From Variovorax sp. EL159 (GTDB lineage Bacteria; Pseudomonadota; Gammaproteobacteria; Burkholderiales; Burkholderiaceae_C), in assembly GCF_900100965.1 (NCBI RefSeq), contig NZ_FMUJ01000005.1:434001-498000 (forward strand): a stretch of DNA of 64,000 bases, in the 5' to 3' direction. A program made the translations under genes and the position numbers. This document shows, in pieces, positions 26,193 to 34,968 of this stretch (its first letter is position 1; the number at the start of each line of letters is the position of its first letter). The notes beneath the pieces are model-generated. The model had not been told where the DNA came from, searched no databases, and saw only the letters and a program-made list of their open reading frames with translations.

Positions 26193-26789
26193 ATGGACAC
26201 GTCCAAGCGTGAAATTGCCGCCACTGCAGCCCGCCTCGTTGTCGAGGAAGGACTGGAATATGGCCCGGCCAAACGCCGGGCACTGCGGGACCTGGGCCTT
26301 CCGAGCCGCACCGCGCTGCCGAACAACGACGAAGTCGAGGCCGAGGTGCGCGACTACATCGCGCTCTTCTGTGCCGACACCCAGCCCCAGGAATTGCATG
26401 CGCTGCGCCTGCTGGCACTCGAATGGATGGAGCGCATGGCCGCTTTCCGCCCGCATGTGGGCGGTGCCGTGTGGCATGGAACGGCCACCCGTTTGTCAGA
26501 CATTTACATTCAATTGTTCTGCGATGATTCCAAGTCGGCCGAAATCGCCCTGATTGATCATCACGTGGACTACGAGCCGCGCATGGTGACCGGCTTCCAC
26601 GGCGAGCAGGTGGAGGCCCTGAGCGTGCATGCCCCGAGCCGGGCGCTCGGCGAAGAAATCGGCGTGCACCTGCTGGTCTACGACCTCGACGACCTGCGCG
26701 GCGCCCTGAAGCCCGACGCCCAGGGGCGCACGCCGCGAGGCGACCTGCCCGCACTGCGCCGACTGATTGAACGAGAAAAGGACAAGTGA
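26193..26789 (+). CDS. Conserved unknown protein with a nucleotidyltransferase-like segment
   Basis: 198 aa from the ATG at 26193. The N-terminal helical part (REIAATAARLVVEEGLEYGPAK near 6-28) is followed by GTATRLSDIYIQLFCDDSKS near 96-116, which resembles the G[ST]xxxSDID core of nucleotidyltransferases in shape only. Similar proteins occur in other Burkholderiales, sometimes misnamed as Mur ligases because they lie next to mpl. It ends directly before the TlpA gene (TGA then ATG), so the two are coupled. Function unknown. Confidence 0.7.
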   Translation: MDTSKREIAATAARLVVEEGLEYGPAKRRALRDLGLPSRTALPNNDEVEAEVRDYIALFCADTQPQELHALRLLALEWMERMAAFRPHVGGAVWHGTATRLSDIYIQLFCDDSKSAEIALIDHHVDYEPRMVTGFHGEQVEALSVHAPSRALGEEIGVHLLVYDLDDLRGALKPDAQGRTPRGDLPALRRLIEREKDK

Positions 26790-27344
26790 ATGACTTCTTC
26801 GCCCACACGACGCGGCATGCTCTATGCCGGCGTGGCGGCCGCGGCTGCTGCCGCCGGGCTTGGCGGCGCCTGGTGGAAGGAGCGCGCTAGCAGCGGTGCG
26901 GTGGCGGGCGGCGAAATGCTCGATGCGGCTTTCTGGGCCCAGAGCTTCGAGCGGCCGGAGGGCGGCGACCTGGCAATGTCGAGCCTGCGCGGCAAGCCGC
27001 TGCTGCTCAACTTCTGGGCCACGTGGTGCCCGCCCTGCGTCGAAGAAATGCCGATGATCGACGCCTTCTTCCGTGAACATGGTGCCAATGGCTGGCAAGT
27101 TGTCGGGTTGGCCATCGATCAGCCGAGCGCCGTGCGCAAGTTCCTGCAACGCACGCCAGTCACCTATCCCACCGGATTGGCCGGTCTGCAGGGCACGGAA
27201 CTGGTCAAGAATCTGGGCAACACCGGTGGTGGATTGCCCTTCACGCTGGTGCTCAACGCGAACGGTTCGGTGGCCGCTCGTAAAATGGGCAAGCTCGAAA
27301 CCACCGACCTGGAGACTTGGCGACGTGAACTGGTTCATGGTTAG
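26790..27344 (+). CDS. TlpA-family thiol:disulfide oxidoreductase
   Basis: 184 aa. The N-terminus has TRRGML then a long Ala-rich hydrophobic stretch (about 10-27), so export by Sec or possibly Tat and a periplasmic or anchored location. The thioredoxin active site is WCPPC (C80, C83) in NFWATWCPPCVEEMP, and the cis-Pro lies in GGLPFTLVL near 158. Expected to reduce periplasmic disulfides, for example in cytochrome c maturation; the partner is not visible. The preceding gene abuts it. Confidence 0.88.
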   Translation: MTSSPTRRGMLYAGVAAAAAAAGLGGAWWKERASSGAVAGGEMLDAAFWAQSFERPEGGDLAMSSLRGKPLLLNFWATWCPPCVEEMPMIDAFFREHGANGWQVVGLAIDQPSAVRKFLQRTPVTYPTGLAGLQGTELVKNLGNTGGGLPFTLVLNANGSVAARKMGKLETTDLETWRRELVHG

Positions 27345-27360
27345 AATCAGTTTCTTACGC

Positions 27361-27401
27361 CGGCGTTGAACGCCGAACGCCGAAAATCGCCGATTTTCGG
27401 C
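27361..27401. promoter_or_regulatory. Two perfect palindromes upstream of accB
   Basis: In the 100-base gap before accB: a 15-base palindrome CGGCGTTGAACGCCG (27361-27375), then GCCGAAAATC-GCC-GATTTTCGGC (27379-27401), a 10-bp perfect stem with a 3-base loop. No T-run follows. They may be protein-binding sites or an RNA hairpin at the boundary between the tlpA and accBC units. Confidence 0.5.
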
Positions 27402-27444
27402 CAAGTTATATCCTAATGACCGGTAAAGCCGGCACTGGAGTCCC

Positions 27445-27903
27445 ATGGATCTGCGCAAACTCAAGACACTGATCGATCTGGTGTCCGAATCGAATATTTC
27501 CGAACTGGAAATCACCGAAACCGAAGGCAAGGTTCGCATCGTCAAGGGCGGCGGCGCCGCACCGGTGCAGTATGTGCAAACCGTGGCGGCACCTCCTGCC
27601 GTCGCCGCGCCAGCCGTTGCCGGCGCCCCTGCTGTGGCCAGCGCGCCGGCTGCCGAAGCAGCACCGGCCGGCCATGCCGTCAAGTCACCGATGGTCGGTA
27701 CCTTCTATCGTTCGTCCAGCCCCGGCGCACCGGCTTTTGTCGAAGTCGGCAGCAAGGTGAGCGAGGGTGACACGGTCTGCATCATCGAAGCGATGAAGAT
27801 CCTCAACGAAATCGAAGCCGACAAGTCCGGCACGATCACCCAGATCCTCGGCGAAAACGGGCAGGCGGTCGAATACGGCCAGCCGCTGTTCATCATCGAG
27901 TGA
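27445..27903 (+). CDS. accB: Acetyl-CoA carboxylase biotin carboxyl carrier protein
   Basis: 152 aa. N-terminal region LRKLKTLIDLVSESNISELEI, a Pro/Ala-rich flexible linker (about 46-78), and the biotinyl domain with the EAMKI site, biotinylated K118. A thumb-type segment is present near 90-100. It carries CO2 between AccC and the carboxyltransferase in the first step of fatty acid synthesis. accC starts 2 bases after its stop. Confidence 0.96.
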   Translation: MDLRKLKTLIDLVSESNISELEITETEGKVRIVKGGGAAPVQYVQTVAAPPAVAAPAVAGAPAVASAPAAEAAPAGHAVKSPMVGTFYRSSSPGAPAFVEVGSKVSEGDTVCIIEAMKILNEIEADKSGTITQILGENGQAVEYGQPLFIIE

Positions 27904-27905
27904 CC

Positions 27906-29255
27906 ATGTTCAAGAAGATCCTGGTTGCCAACCGGGGGGAGATTGCCCTCCGGATTCAGCGCGCCTGCAGCGAGATGGGCATCAAGGCCGTCATGGTCTA
28001 TTCCGAAGCCGATCGCGAGGCCAAGTACGTCAAGCTGGCGCAGGAAGCCGTGTGCATCGGCCCGGCGCCTTCGGGGCAGAGCTATCTCAACATGCCGGCG
28101 ATCATCTCGGCGGCCGAAGTGACCGATGCCGAGGCGATCCACCCCGGCTACGGCTTCCTGAGCGAAAACGCCAACTTCGCCGAACGCGTCGAACAGAGCG
28201 GTTTCCAGTTCATCGGCCCGACGCCGGACAACATCCGCACGATGGGCGACAAGGTCTCGGCCAAGCAGGCCATGATCAAGGCCGGCGTGCCCTGCGTGCC
28301 CGGCTCCGAGGGCGAGCTCTCGGACGATGCCGCCACCAACAAGCGCATCGCCCGTGCGATCGGCTACCCGGTCATCATCAAGGCGGCGGGCGGCGGCGGT
28401 GGCCGCGGCATGCGCGTGGTGCACACCGAGGCGGCGCTGGTCAACGCGATCCAGATGACCAAGGCGGAGGCCGCGGCGGCCTTCAACAATCCGGCCGTGT
28501 ACATGGAGAAGTTTCTCCAGAACCCGCGCCACATCGAGATCCAGATCCTTGCGGACAAGCACAAGAACGCCGTCTATCTGGGCGAGCGTGACTGCTCCAT
28601 GCAGCGCCGCCACCAGAAGGTGATCGAGGAATCGCCGGCTCCCGGCATTCCGCGCAAGCTGATCGAGAAGATCGGCGAGCGTTGCGCTGCAGCCTGCAAG
28701 AAGATCGGCTACCGCGGCGCCGGCACCTTCGAGTTTCTCTATGAGAACGGCGAGTTCTACTTCATCGAGATGAACACGCGCGTGCAGGTGGAGCACCCGG
28801 TGACCGAGTTCACCACCGGCATCGACATCGTGAAGACGCAGATCATGGTGGCGGCCGGCGAAAAGCTGCCGTTCACCCAGCGCCAGATCGAGATGCGCGG
28901 CCACGCCATCGAGTGCCGCATCAATGCCGAAGACGCCTGGAAGTTCACGCCGTCGCCGGGCCGCATCACGATGTGGCACCCGCCGGGCGGTCCTGGCGTT
29001 CGCGTCGACTCGCATGCGTACACCAACTACTTCGTGCCCCCGAACTACGACTCGATGATCGGCAAGATCATCGTGTACGGCGACACGCGCGAGCAGGCCA
29101 TGGCCCGCATGCGCACGGCGCTGAACGAAACCGTGATCGAAGGCATTCAGACCAACATCCCGCTGCACCGCGAGCTGATGGTCGACGCCAAGTTCATGAG
29201 TGGCGGCACCAACATCCACTACCTCGAAGAGTGGCTGGCAGCGCACAAGCGCTGA
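27906..29255 (+). CDS. accC: Acetyl-CoA carboxylase biotin carboxylase
   Basis: ATP-grasp enzyme that carboxylates biotin on AccB. 449 aa from the ATG at 27906. MFKKILVANRGEIALRI opens the preATP-grasp domain; KAAGGGGGRGMRVV near 160 is the glycine-rich ATP loop; EMNTRVQVEHPVTE near 288 holds metal-binding Glu and Asn plus catalytic Arg. Length and order after accB are standard. accA and accD are not in the window. Confidence 0.97.
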   Translation: MFKKILVANRGEIALRIQRACSEMGIKAVMVYSEADREAKYVKLAQEAVCIGPAPSGQSYLNMPAIISAAEVTDAEAIHPGYGFLSENANFAERVEQSGFQFIGPTPDNIRTMGDKVSAKQAMIKAGVPCVPGSEGELSDDAATNKRIARAIGYPVIIKAAGGGGGRGMRVVHTEAALVNAIQMTKAEAAAAFNNPAVYMEKFLQNPRHIEIQILADKHKNAVYLGERDCSMQRRHQKVIEESPAPGIPRKLIEKIGERCAAACKKIGYRGAGTFEFLYENGEFYFIEMNTRVQVEHPVTEFTTGIDIVKTQIMVAAGEKLPFTQRQIEMRGHAIECRINAEDAWKFTPSPGRITMWHPPGGPGVRVDSHAYTNYFVPPNYDSMIGKIIVYGDTREQAMARMRTALNETVIEGIQTNIPLHRELMVDAKFMSGGTNIHYLEEWLAAHKR

Positions 29256-29274
29256 GCGACGAGTACCCAACGCC

Positions 29275-30159
29275 ATGTTTGAACTTCGCCTGATGGCGCC
29301 CGAAGACCGGGTCGAAACGCTCAGCGACGCGCTCGACGCACTCGATGCATTGAGCGTGTCGGTCGAGGATGCCGATGCGCAGACCGACGCCGAGCAGGCG
29401 CTGTTCGGCGAGCCCGGCATGCCGCCGCCCAAGGAGGGCTGGCAGCGTTCGCGTGTGATTGCGCTGTTCCCCGACGAGGCGTCGGCGAAAGAGGCCGCAT
29501 CGGTGCTCGCGCTGCAGGATTTCTTCGAAGGCTGCGCCGTGCTCGGTATTGCCTCGGTGCCCGAGCAGGACTGGGTGCGCCTCACGCAATCGCAGTTCGC
29601 GCCGGTCGAGATCACGCCCGAATTCTGGATCGTGCCGACCTGGCACGAACCGCCCGCGCAGGCCAGGCAGGTGATCCGGCTGGACCCGGGGCTCGCCTTC
29701 GGTACCGGCACGCATCCGACAACGCGCATGTGCCTGCGCTGGATCGCGAAGCAGGGTGCCTTCGGCAGCCAGCGCGTGCTCGACTACGGTTGCGGCTCCG
29801 GCATTCTCGCGATCGGCGCGGCGAAATTCGGTGCGGCCGACATCGACGCCGTCGACATTGACGAAGCCGCTGTGTCGTCGACCCGGCTCAATGCCGAGGC
29901 GAATGGCGTGCGCCTGAATGCCGGTCTGCCGGATGCGGCCAAGGGCCACTACGACACCGTGCTCGCCAACATCCTGGCCACGCCGCTCAAGGTGCTCGCG
30001 CCACTGCTGCGCAGCCATGTGGCCGCGGGCGGATCGCTGGTGCTGGCTGGCATCCTGGAGCGCCAGGCCGATGAGCTGAAGGAGGCGTACGCCCCTTACG
30101 CGGCGCTGGAAGTGAGCGACAGCGAGGACGGCTGGATCCTCATGACGGCGCGCTGCTGA
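29275..30159 (+). CDS. prmA: Ribosomal protein L11 methyltransferase
   Basis: SAM-dependent methyltransferase that trimethylates L11. 294 aa from the ATG at 29275. An N-terminal substrate domain is followed by a linker with LDPGLAFGTGTHPTTRMCL near 138 and the SAM loop VLDYGCGSGILAIGAAKFGA near 168; the catalytic NILATPL lies near 235. It follows accC by 19 bases, the common accBC-prmA order in beta- and gamma-proteobacteria. Confidence 0.95.
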   Translation: MFELRLMAPEDRVETLSDALDALDALSVSVEDADAQTDAEQALFGEPGMPPPKEGWQRSRVIALFPDEASAKEAASVLALQDFFEGCAVLGIASVPEQDWVRLTQSQFAPVEITPEFWIVPTWHEPPAQARQVIRLDPGLAFGTGTHPTTRMCLRWIAKQGAFGSQRVLDYGCGSGILAIGAAKFGAADIDAVDIDEAAVSSTRLNAEANGVRLNAGLPDAAKGHYDTVLANILATPLKVLAPLLRSHVAAGGSLVLAGILERQADELKEAYAPYAALEVSDSEDGWILMTARC

Positions 30160-30234
30160 GAGGCAGCCGCCCGCTTTTCGCGTCGCTTCGCACCCACTCA
30201 CGCGGCGAGGGCTCAACCCTACAATCGCCCCGTC

Positions 30235-31695
30235 ATGAGTCTCGTCACCCGCTGCCCCGCCTGCACCACCACCTTCAAGGTGGTGCGCGACCAGCTTCGC
30301 ATTTCGGACGGTTGGGTGCGCTGCGGTCGATGCAGCCATGTGTTCGACGCCACGCTCGATTTGCATGAAACACCGGACGGCGCGCCAGCGAATGCGTCGC
30401 CGCCGATGCAGGGGGGCTACATGCCGGGGCTGGTCGAGCCCATTGGCGAAGAGGCAAGGGCAGAGGCGCCGGTCGCACCTGCATCGCCGCCGTTGCCGCC
30501 ACCAGTAGTGGCATTGCCCGAGCCGACGCCGCAGCAGCCAGAGCCTTCGCAAGCAACGGAAGACGCGGACTTCTTTGACGACGAACCCGAGCAGCCGCCT
30601 CACGCATCGCCAGAGCCTTCCACGCATGCCTCCGAGCAAGCACTGGAGGCAGAACCTGTTGCGACCGCTGTCCCGCAACCTCCTGTCGAGTCGCAGCCTT
30701 CGTCGTTTGCGTTCCCCCCCGAGTTCTCGCTGTCCTTGCCCGAGCACGGCATCGCAGCAGACGAACCCTGGTCCGATCTCGATGCCACCGAACCCGCGTG
30801 GCGGCCGCCGGCCACGTCGCTGCCGCCGTTCCCGAACATCGATCTGAATCTGGCGGCACCGCCGCCTTCGCCTTCACCACCTGCGCCGCCGCTGCCCGTC
30901 GCGCCGCGCATGAAGGTGCGTGCGTTGGTCGAGCAGGCCAGCGATGACGGAGAGGGCGAAAGAGAGCAGGAAGAGAAAGACCACGACCAGGTGCAGATGC
31001 AGAAGGCGCTGCGCCGCGCCCGCATCAAGTCGGCCAAGATCGCCAGCGCCAAGGCGCGCGAAGAGCGTGCTTCCGCAAAGGCCTCGGCCTCCGTGGTGAA
31101 GGCCGAGAGCCAGCCGGACTATTCGCTCTCGTCGCCTTTCGAGGCGCCGGAAGGCCATCCCTTCGCCGAAGAGGACGAGCCCGTTGAAAAGCCGCTCGGC
31201 TTCTGGCAGCGCAAGAGCGTGCGCGGCTTGCTGATCCTGCTGGTGGTGCTTGCCGTTCTGCTGCTCGTCGTGCAGGTCATTCGCCATGAGCGCGATGGCA
31301 TCGCGGCGCGCCAGCCGAACCTGCGTCCAGCGCTGGCAACGCTGTGCCAATACACGGGATGCGAACTCGCAGCCCTGCGCCAGATCGGCGACATCGTGAT
31401 CGAAGGCGCGGCCTTCGCGCGCGAGAAGAGCGGTGGCAACGACTACCGCCTGAGCTTCACCCTGCGCAACGGCGCCACCGTGCCGCTCGCGATGCCGGCC
31501 GTCGAGCTGTCGCTGCTCGATACGCAGGAGCGGGCCGTGGTGCGCCGTGTGCTGATACCGGCAGACTATGGCGCGCCGGCCGTGCTGGCGGCGCGCGCCG
31601 ATCGCATGGCCTCGCTGCCCCTGACCTTGACCGCCACGGAAGCCGCCGCGCTGCCGCCCATTGCGGGCTATCGCGTCGAGGCCTTCTATCCCTAG
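30235..31695 (+). CDS. Zinc-ribbon and DUF3426 membrane protein
   Basis: 486 aa. An MJ0042-type zinc finger at the N-terminus has C7, C10, C30 and C33 (RCPAC and VRCGRCSHVFDA). A long Pro/Ala/Glu-rich low-complexity region (about 45-220) and a basic/acidic helical region (about 222-290) follow. One membrane span lies at about 331-350 (GLLILLVVLAVLLLVVQVI), then a DUF3426 domain to the end. The finger is thus cytoplasmic and DUF3426 extracytoplasmic. The family is conserved after prmA in Burkholderiales; function unknown. Confidence 0.85.
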   Translation: MSLVTRCPACTTTFKVVRDQLRISDGWVRCGRCSHVFDATLDLHETPDGAPANASPPMQGGYMPGLVEPIGEEARAEAPVAPASPPLPPPVVALPEPTPQQPEPSQATEDADFFDDEPEQPPHASPEPSTHASEQALEAEPVATAVPQPPVESQPSSFAFPPEFSLSLPEHGIAADEPWSDLDATEPAWRPPATSLPPFPNIDLNLAAPPPSPSPPAPPLPVAPRMKVRALVEQASDDGEGEREQEEKDHDQVQMQKALRRARIKSAKIASAKAREERASAKASASVVKAESQPDYSLSSPFEAPEGHPFAEEDEPVEKPLGFWQRKSVRGLLILLVVLAVLLLVVQVIRHERDGIAARQPNLRPALATLCQYTGCELAALRQIGDIVIEGAAFAREKSGGNDYRLSFTLRNGATVPLAMPAVELSLLDTQERAVVRRVLIPADYGAPAVLAARADRMASLPLTLTATEAAALPPIAGYRVEAFYP

Positions 31696-31753
31696 AGAGG
31701 CGCTTCAGGCGTCTCTTTCTTCATCCATTTTTCAATCAACAAACGGTTCACCC

Positions 31754-32656
31754 ATGGCAGCAGTGATTTGCGGTTCCCTCGCGTTCGACACCATCATGAC
31801 CTTCGAGGGCCGGTTCGCCGACCAGATTCTTCCGGACCAGCTGCACATCCTGAACGTGTCGTTCCTGGTGCCGACCTTGCGGCGCGACTTCGGCGGCTGT
31901 GCTGGCAACATCGCCTACAGCCTCAACGCATTGGGCGGCACGGCCTTGCCGATGGCCACGCTGGGCACCGACGGTGCCGACTACCTCGAGCGCATGCGCA
32001 CGCTGGGCATCAGCACGGAGTTCGTGCGCCAGCTCGAAGGCACGTTCACCGCGCAGGCGATGATCATGAGCGACACCGACAACAACCAGATCACCGCCTT
32101 CCACCCCGGTGCGATGCAGCAGGCCCACGTGACGCAGGTGGCGGCGCGTGAAGACATCAAGCTCGGCATCATCGCGCCCGATGGCCGCGAGGCGATGCTG
32201 CAGCACGCGGAGCAGTTCGCCGCCGCGGGCATTCCCTTCGTGTTCGATCCGGGCCAGGGTCTGCCGATGTTCGACGGCGAGGCGCTCAAGCATTTCGTCG
32301 AGCTCGCGAGCTGGGTCGTGGTGAACGACTACGAAGGCAAGATGCTGTCGCAACGCACCGGCTGGAGCTTGGCCGAGATTTCGAAGCGCGTGCGCGGCCT
32401 CGTGGTCACGCTGGCGGCCGAGGGCTGCGAAGTCTGGATCGACGGCGAGCGTGAGCATGTGCCTGGCGTGGTGGCCACCGAAGTGGTCGAGCCCACTGGC
32501 TGCGGCGACGCGTGGCGTGGCGCGCTGCTCTTCGGTCTGGAAAAGGAATGGCCGCTCGCGCAATGCGCGGCACTGGGCAATCGCATCGGTGCGCTCAAGA
32601 TCGCACAACGCGGACCGCAGAACTACCAGGTCGACCGCAAGGCCCTGGGCCTGTAA
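31754..32656 (+). CDS. PfkB-family carbohydrate kinase
   Basis: 300 aa from the ATG at 31754. The N-terminal sugar-kinase block GGCAGNIAYSLNALGG near 44 and the C-terminal signature VVEPTGCGDAWRGALLFG near 248 (catalytic Asp in GCGDAW) place it in PfkB/ribokinase. Adenosine or ribose-like substrates are possible; the sequence does not decide. It lies downstream of the DUF3426 gene and ends at a bidirectional terminator. Confidence 0.88.
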   Translation: MAAVICGSLAFDTIMTFEGRFADQILPDQLHILNVSFLVPTLRRDFGGCAGNIAYSLNALGGTALPMATLGTDGADYLERMRTLGISTEFVRQLEGTFTAQAMIMSDTDNNQITAFHPGAMQQAHVTQVAAREDIKLGIIAPDGREAMLQHAEQFAAAGIPFVFDPGQGLPMFDGEALKHFVELASWVVVNDYEGKMLSQRTGWSLAEISKRVRGLVVTLAAEGCEVWIDGEREHVPGVVATEVVEPTGCGDAWRGALLFGLEKEWPLAQCAALGNRIGALKIAQRGPQNYQVDRKALGL

Positions 32657-32702
32657 TCGAGAGCCGGTTCGCCGGCTTGCGTGGCGCCGCTTCAGCGCCA
32701 AT

Positions 32703-32735
32703 AAAAAAGCCCGACACCGTGAGGTGCCGGGCTTT
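32703..32735. terminator. Bidirectional terminator between pfkB-type and H1-like genes
   Basis: AAAGCCCGACACC-GTGA-GGTGCCGGGCTTT: a stem of about 13 pairs with one mismatch, flanked by six A on the left and TTT on the right. It sits between convergent genes and can end both transcripts. Confidence 0.85.
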
Positions 32736-32759
32736 GCGCCTTCAAGGCCGCTGAGAAAC

Positions 32760-33317
32760 TCAGGGCTTGCTGGCCGTCGGGAACGGCCATGCTGCCTGGG
32801 GATTCAGCGTCGTTTGCGCCGCGGGAGCGGGCGCTACGGCTGCCTTGGCGGGCGCTGCAGCCTTGGCTGCCTTCTTTGCTGCGGGCTTCTTGGCCGCAGC
32901 AGCAGGCTTGGCGGCAGCGGCAGGCTTGGCAGCGGGCTTTTTCGCGGCTTTCTTGGCCGCAGCCTTTTTCGCAGGCGCCTTCTTGGCAGCAGCCTTCTTC
33001 GCAGGCGCCTTCTTGGCGGCGGCCTTCTTGGCAGGCGCCTTCTTCGCAGCGGCCTTCTTGGCCGGTGCCTTCTTCGCTACGGCCTTCTTCGCCGGAGCCT
33101 TCTTGGCAGCGGCCTTCTTTGCCGGAGCTGCCTTCTTGGCGGCTACCTTCTTCGCAGGCGCCTTCTTGGCGGCTACCTTCTTCGCTGCGACCTTCTTGGC
33201 CGGAGCCTTCTTCGCAGCTACCTTCTTGGCGGGAGCCTTCTTAGCGGCCACGACCTTCTTTGCCGGAGCCTTCTTTGCAGCGGCTTTCTTAGCCGGCGCT
33301 TTCTTTGCAGTTGCCAT
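32760..33317 (-). CDS. Lysine/alanine-rich histone H1-like protein
   Basis: 185 aa made almost wholly of Ala, Lys and Pro in units such as KKAPAKK and KKAAAKK (residues 4 to about 150), ending in a short non-repeat tail (TLNPQAAWPFPTASKP). This is the bacterial histone H1-like/AlgP-like composition; such proteins bind DNA nonspecifically and may affect nucleoid structure. A ribosome-binding site AAGGAGA precedes the ATG. The repeat invites slippage, so length may vary among strains. It lies downstream of nrdB, as in many Burkholderiales. Confidence 0.85.
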   Translation of the reverse strand: MATAKKAPAKKAAAKKAPAKKVVAAKKAPAKKVAAKKAPAKKVAAKKVAAKKAPAKKVAAKKAAPAKKAAAKKAPAKKAVAKKAPAKKAAAKKAPAKKAAAKKAPAKKAAAKKAPAKKAAAKKAAKKPAAKPAAAAKPAAAAKKPAAKKAAKAAAPAKAAVAPAPAAQTTLNPQAAWPFPTASKP

Positions 33318-33512
33318 TTCTATTTCTCCTTGATCAAGTTGAAAAAATCAACCTATTGAAGCACTCCACGCACGTTGGGAGCGTGAAGCGATTCATGGCG
33401 TTGGAATCTGAGCCCCAGCACCATGAACACCTGAGCCCTCGTCCATGCCGCGCTCTCTGGCGCGATCGGTGGCAAGGGCAATTCTTGAATTCATTAATTC
33501 TTGTCGAAAGAT

Positions 33513-34742
33513 TCAATCCCAGGAGAGCGCACCACCCGACTGGTACTCGATCACGCGGGTTTCGAAAAAGTTGCGCTCTTTCTTCAGGTCAATCATTTCG
33601 CTCATCCAGGGGAACGGGTTTTCTTCGTTCGGGAAGAGCGTTTCGAGGCCGATCTGCTGTGCACGCCGGTTGGCAATGTAGCGCAGGTAGCCCTTGAACA
33701 TGGAGGCGTTCATGCCGAGCACGCCACGTGGCATGGTGTCTTCGGCGTATTTGTACTCGAGCTCGACGGCCTTCATGAAGAGGTCCTTGATCTCTGCCTT
33801 GAACTCGGGAGTCCAGAGGCCGGGATTTTCGAGCTTGAGCTGGTTGATCAGGTCGATGCCGAAATTGCAGTGCATCGACTCGTCGCGCAGGATGTACTGG
33901 TACTGCTCGGCGGCGCCGGTCATCTTGTTCTGGCGGCCCAGCGCGAGGATCTGCGTGAAGCCGACGTAGAAGAAGAGGCCTTCCATGAGGCAGGCGAACA
34001 CGATGAGCGACTTGAGCAAAGTCTGGTCGGTCTCGTGCGTGCCGGTCTTGAAGAGCGGGTCGCTGATGGCGTCGATGAACGGGATCAGGAACTGGTCCTT
34101 CTCGCGGATCGACGGCACTTCGTTGTAGGCGTTGAAGATCTCGCTCTCGTCCAGGCCGAGCGACTCGACGATGTACTGGTACGCGTGCGTGTGAATCGCT
34201 TCCTCGAAGGCCTGGCGCAGCAGGAACTGGCGGCATTCGGGCGCCGTGATGTGGCGGTAGGTGCCCAGCACGATGTTGTTGGCGGCCAGCGAGTCGGCGG
34301 TCACGAAGAAGCCGAGGTTGCGCTTGACGATGCGACGCTCGTCTTCGGTCAGGCCGTTCGGATCTTTCCAGAGCGCGATGTCGCGCGTCATGTTCACTTC
34401 CTGCGGCATCCAGTGGTTGGCGCAGGTGGCGAGGTACTTTTCCCAGGCCCACTTGTACTTGAACGGCACCAGCTGGTTGACGTCGGTCTGGCCGTTGATG
34501 ATGCGCTTGTCGGAAGCCTTGACGCGTTGCGCCAGGACGGGGGCGGAAGCGGGAGCGACCTGACGCAGCGGCGCAGAGGCGCCGTCATCGAACGTGCGCA
34601 GTGCTGGTTGTGCAATCGACGAAGTCGGAGCATCCACCGAACGGCCTGCGGGCAAACCGCTGGTCGATGCGCTGTGGTGCTGCAATCCTTGTTGCATATC
34701 CTTTGGTAAGGAGGGCTTGACTTCTTCGTCCCAGGTCAACAT
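33513..34742 (-). CDS. nrdB: Ribonucleoside-diphosphate reductase class Ia subunit beta
   Basis: Di-iron/tyrosyl-radical subunit of aerobic ribonucleotide reductase. 409 aa from the ATG at 34742; a TTG four codons earlier is less likely. The radical tyrosine is probably Y188 in EEAIHTHAYQYI, by alignment with the EIHSRSYTHI segment of the E. coli enzyme. Iron ligands are seen in the EEAIH, LMEGLFFYVGF and DESMHCNFG segments. The N-terminal 70 residues are variable. It follows nrdA on the same strand, 226 bases apart, with its own promoter-like sequence. Confidence 0.94.
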   Translation of the reverse strand: MLTWDEEVKPSLPKDMQQGLQHHSASTSGLPAGRSVDAPTSSIAQPALRTFDDGASAPLRQVAPASAPVLAQRVKASDKRIINGQTDVNQLVPFKYKWAWEKYLATCANHWMPQEVNMTRDIALWKDPNGLTEDERRIVKRNLGFFVTADSLAANNIVLGTYRHITAPECRQFLLRQAFEEAIHTHAYQYIVESLGLDESEIFNAYNEVPSIREKDQFLIPFIDAISDPLFKTGTHETDQTLLKSLIVFACLMEGLFFYVGFTQILALGRQNKMTGAAEQYQYILRDESMHCNFGIDLINQLKLENPGLWTPEFKAEIKDLFMKAVELEYKYAEDTMPRGVLGMNASMFKGYLRYIANRRAQQIGLETLFPNEENPFPWMSEMIDLKKERNFFETRVIEYQSGGALSWD

Positions 34743-34761
34743 AGAAAAATCCAATGCTCAA

Positions 34762-34789
34762 ATTATCGGAGTAACGATGTGAGTTGCAA
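34762..34789 (-). promoter_or_regulatory. Candidate sigma-70 promoter of nrdB
   Basis: On the - strand TTGCAA (34789-34784), a 16-base spacer and GATAAT (34767-34762). The predicted transcript starts near 34755, about 13 bases before the nrdB ATG, so nrdB may be transcribed separately from nrdA. Confidence 0.5.
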
Positions 34790-34917
34790 AGTGCTCGTTC
34801 ACATCGCACGCCATTTATGTGGTTGTTATGTTGCTCGCATGCATCGCGCGATGTCGGCCGATGCCTTCATTGAATGAACGTCGAGCGGTTTTCTTGCATG
34901 CACCTCGCTGATTCGCT

Positions 34918-34956
34918 GAAGCGTCGAGCGCCGTTTGAACACGCGCTCGACGCTTC
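34918..34956. terminator. Strong hairpin between nrdA and nrdB
   Basis: GAAGCGTCGAGCGC (34918-34931), an 11-base loop, then GCGCTCGACGCTTC (34943-34956): a perfect 14-bp stem 12 bases past the nrdA stop (on -). No clear T-run follows on that strand, so it may act as a Rho-related or mRNA-stabilising element rather than a classical terminator. Confidence 0.55.
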
Positions 34957-34968
34957 TTCACTTGCACA

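Noticed and set aside
27705..29729. 674-codon open frame on - opposite accC
   Set aside because: Antisense shadow of accB-accC-prmA; these are certain.
30160..30220. Possible fourth dispersed repeat after prmA
   Set aside because: Shares only GCGTCGCTTCGC and lacks the palindromic core and tail.
32767..33333. 188-codon hydrophobic frame on + opposite the H1-like gene
   Set aside because: Ala/Phe-rich product results from reading Lys/Ala repeats backwards; the - strand has the ribosome-binding site and family composition.
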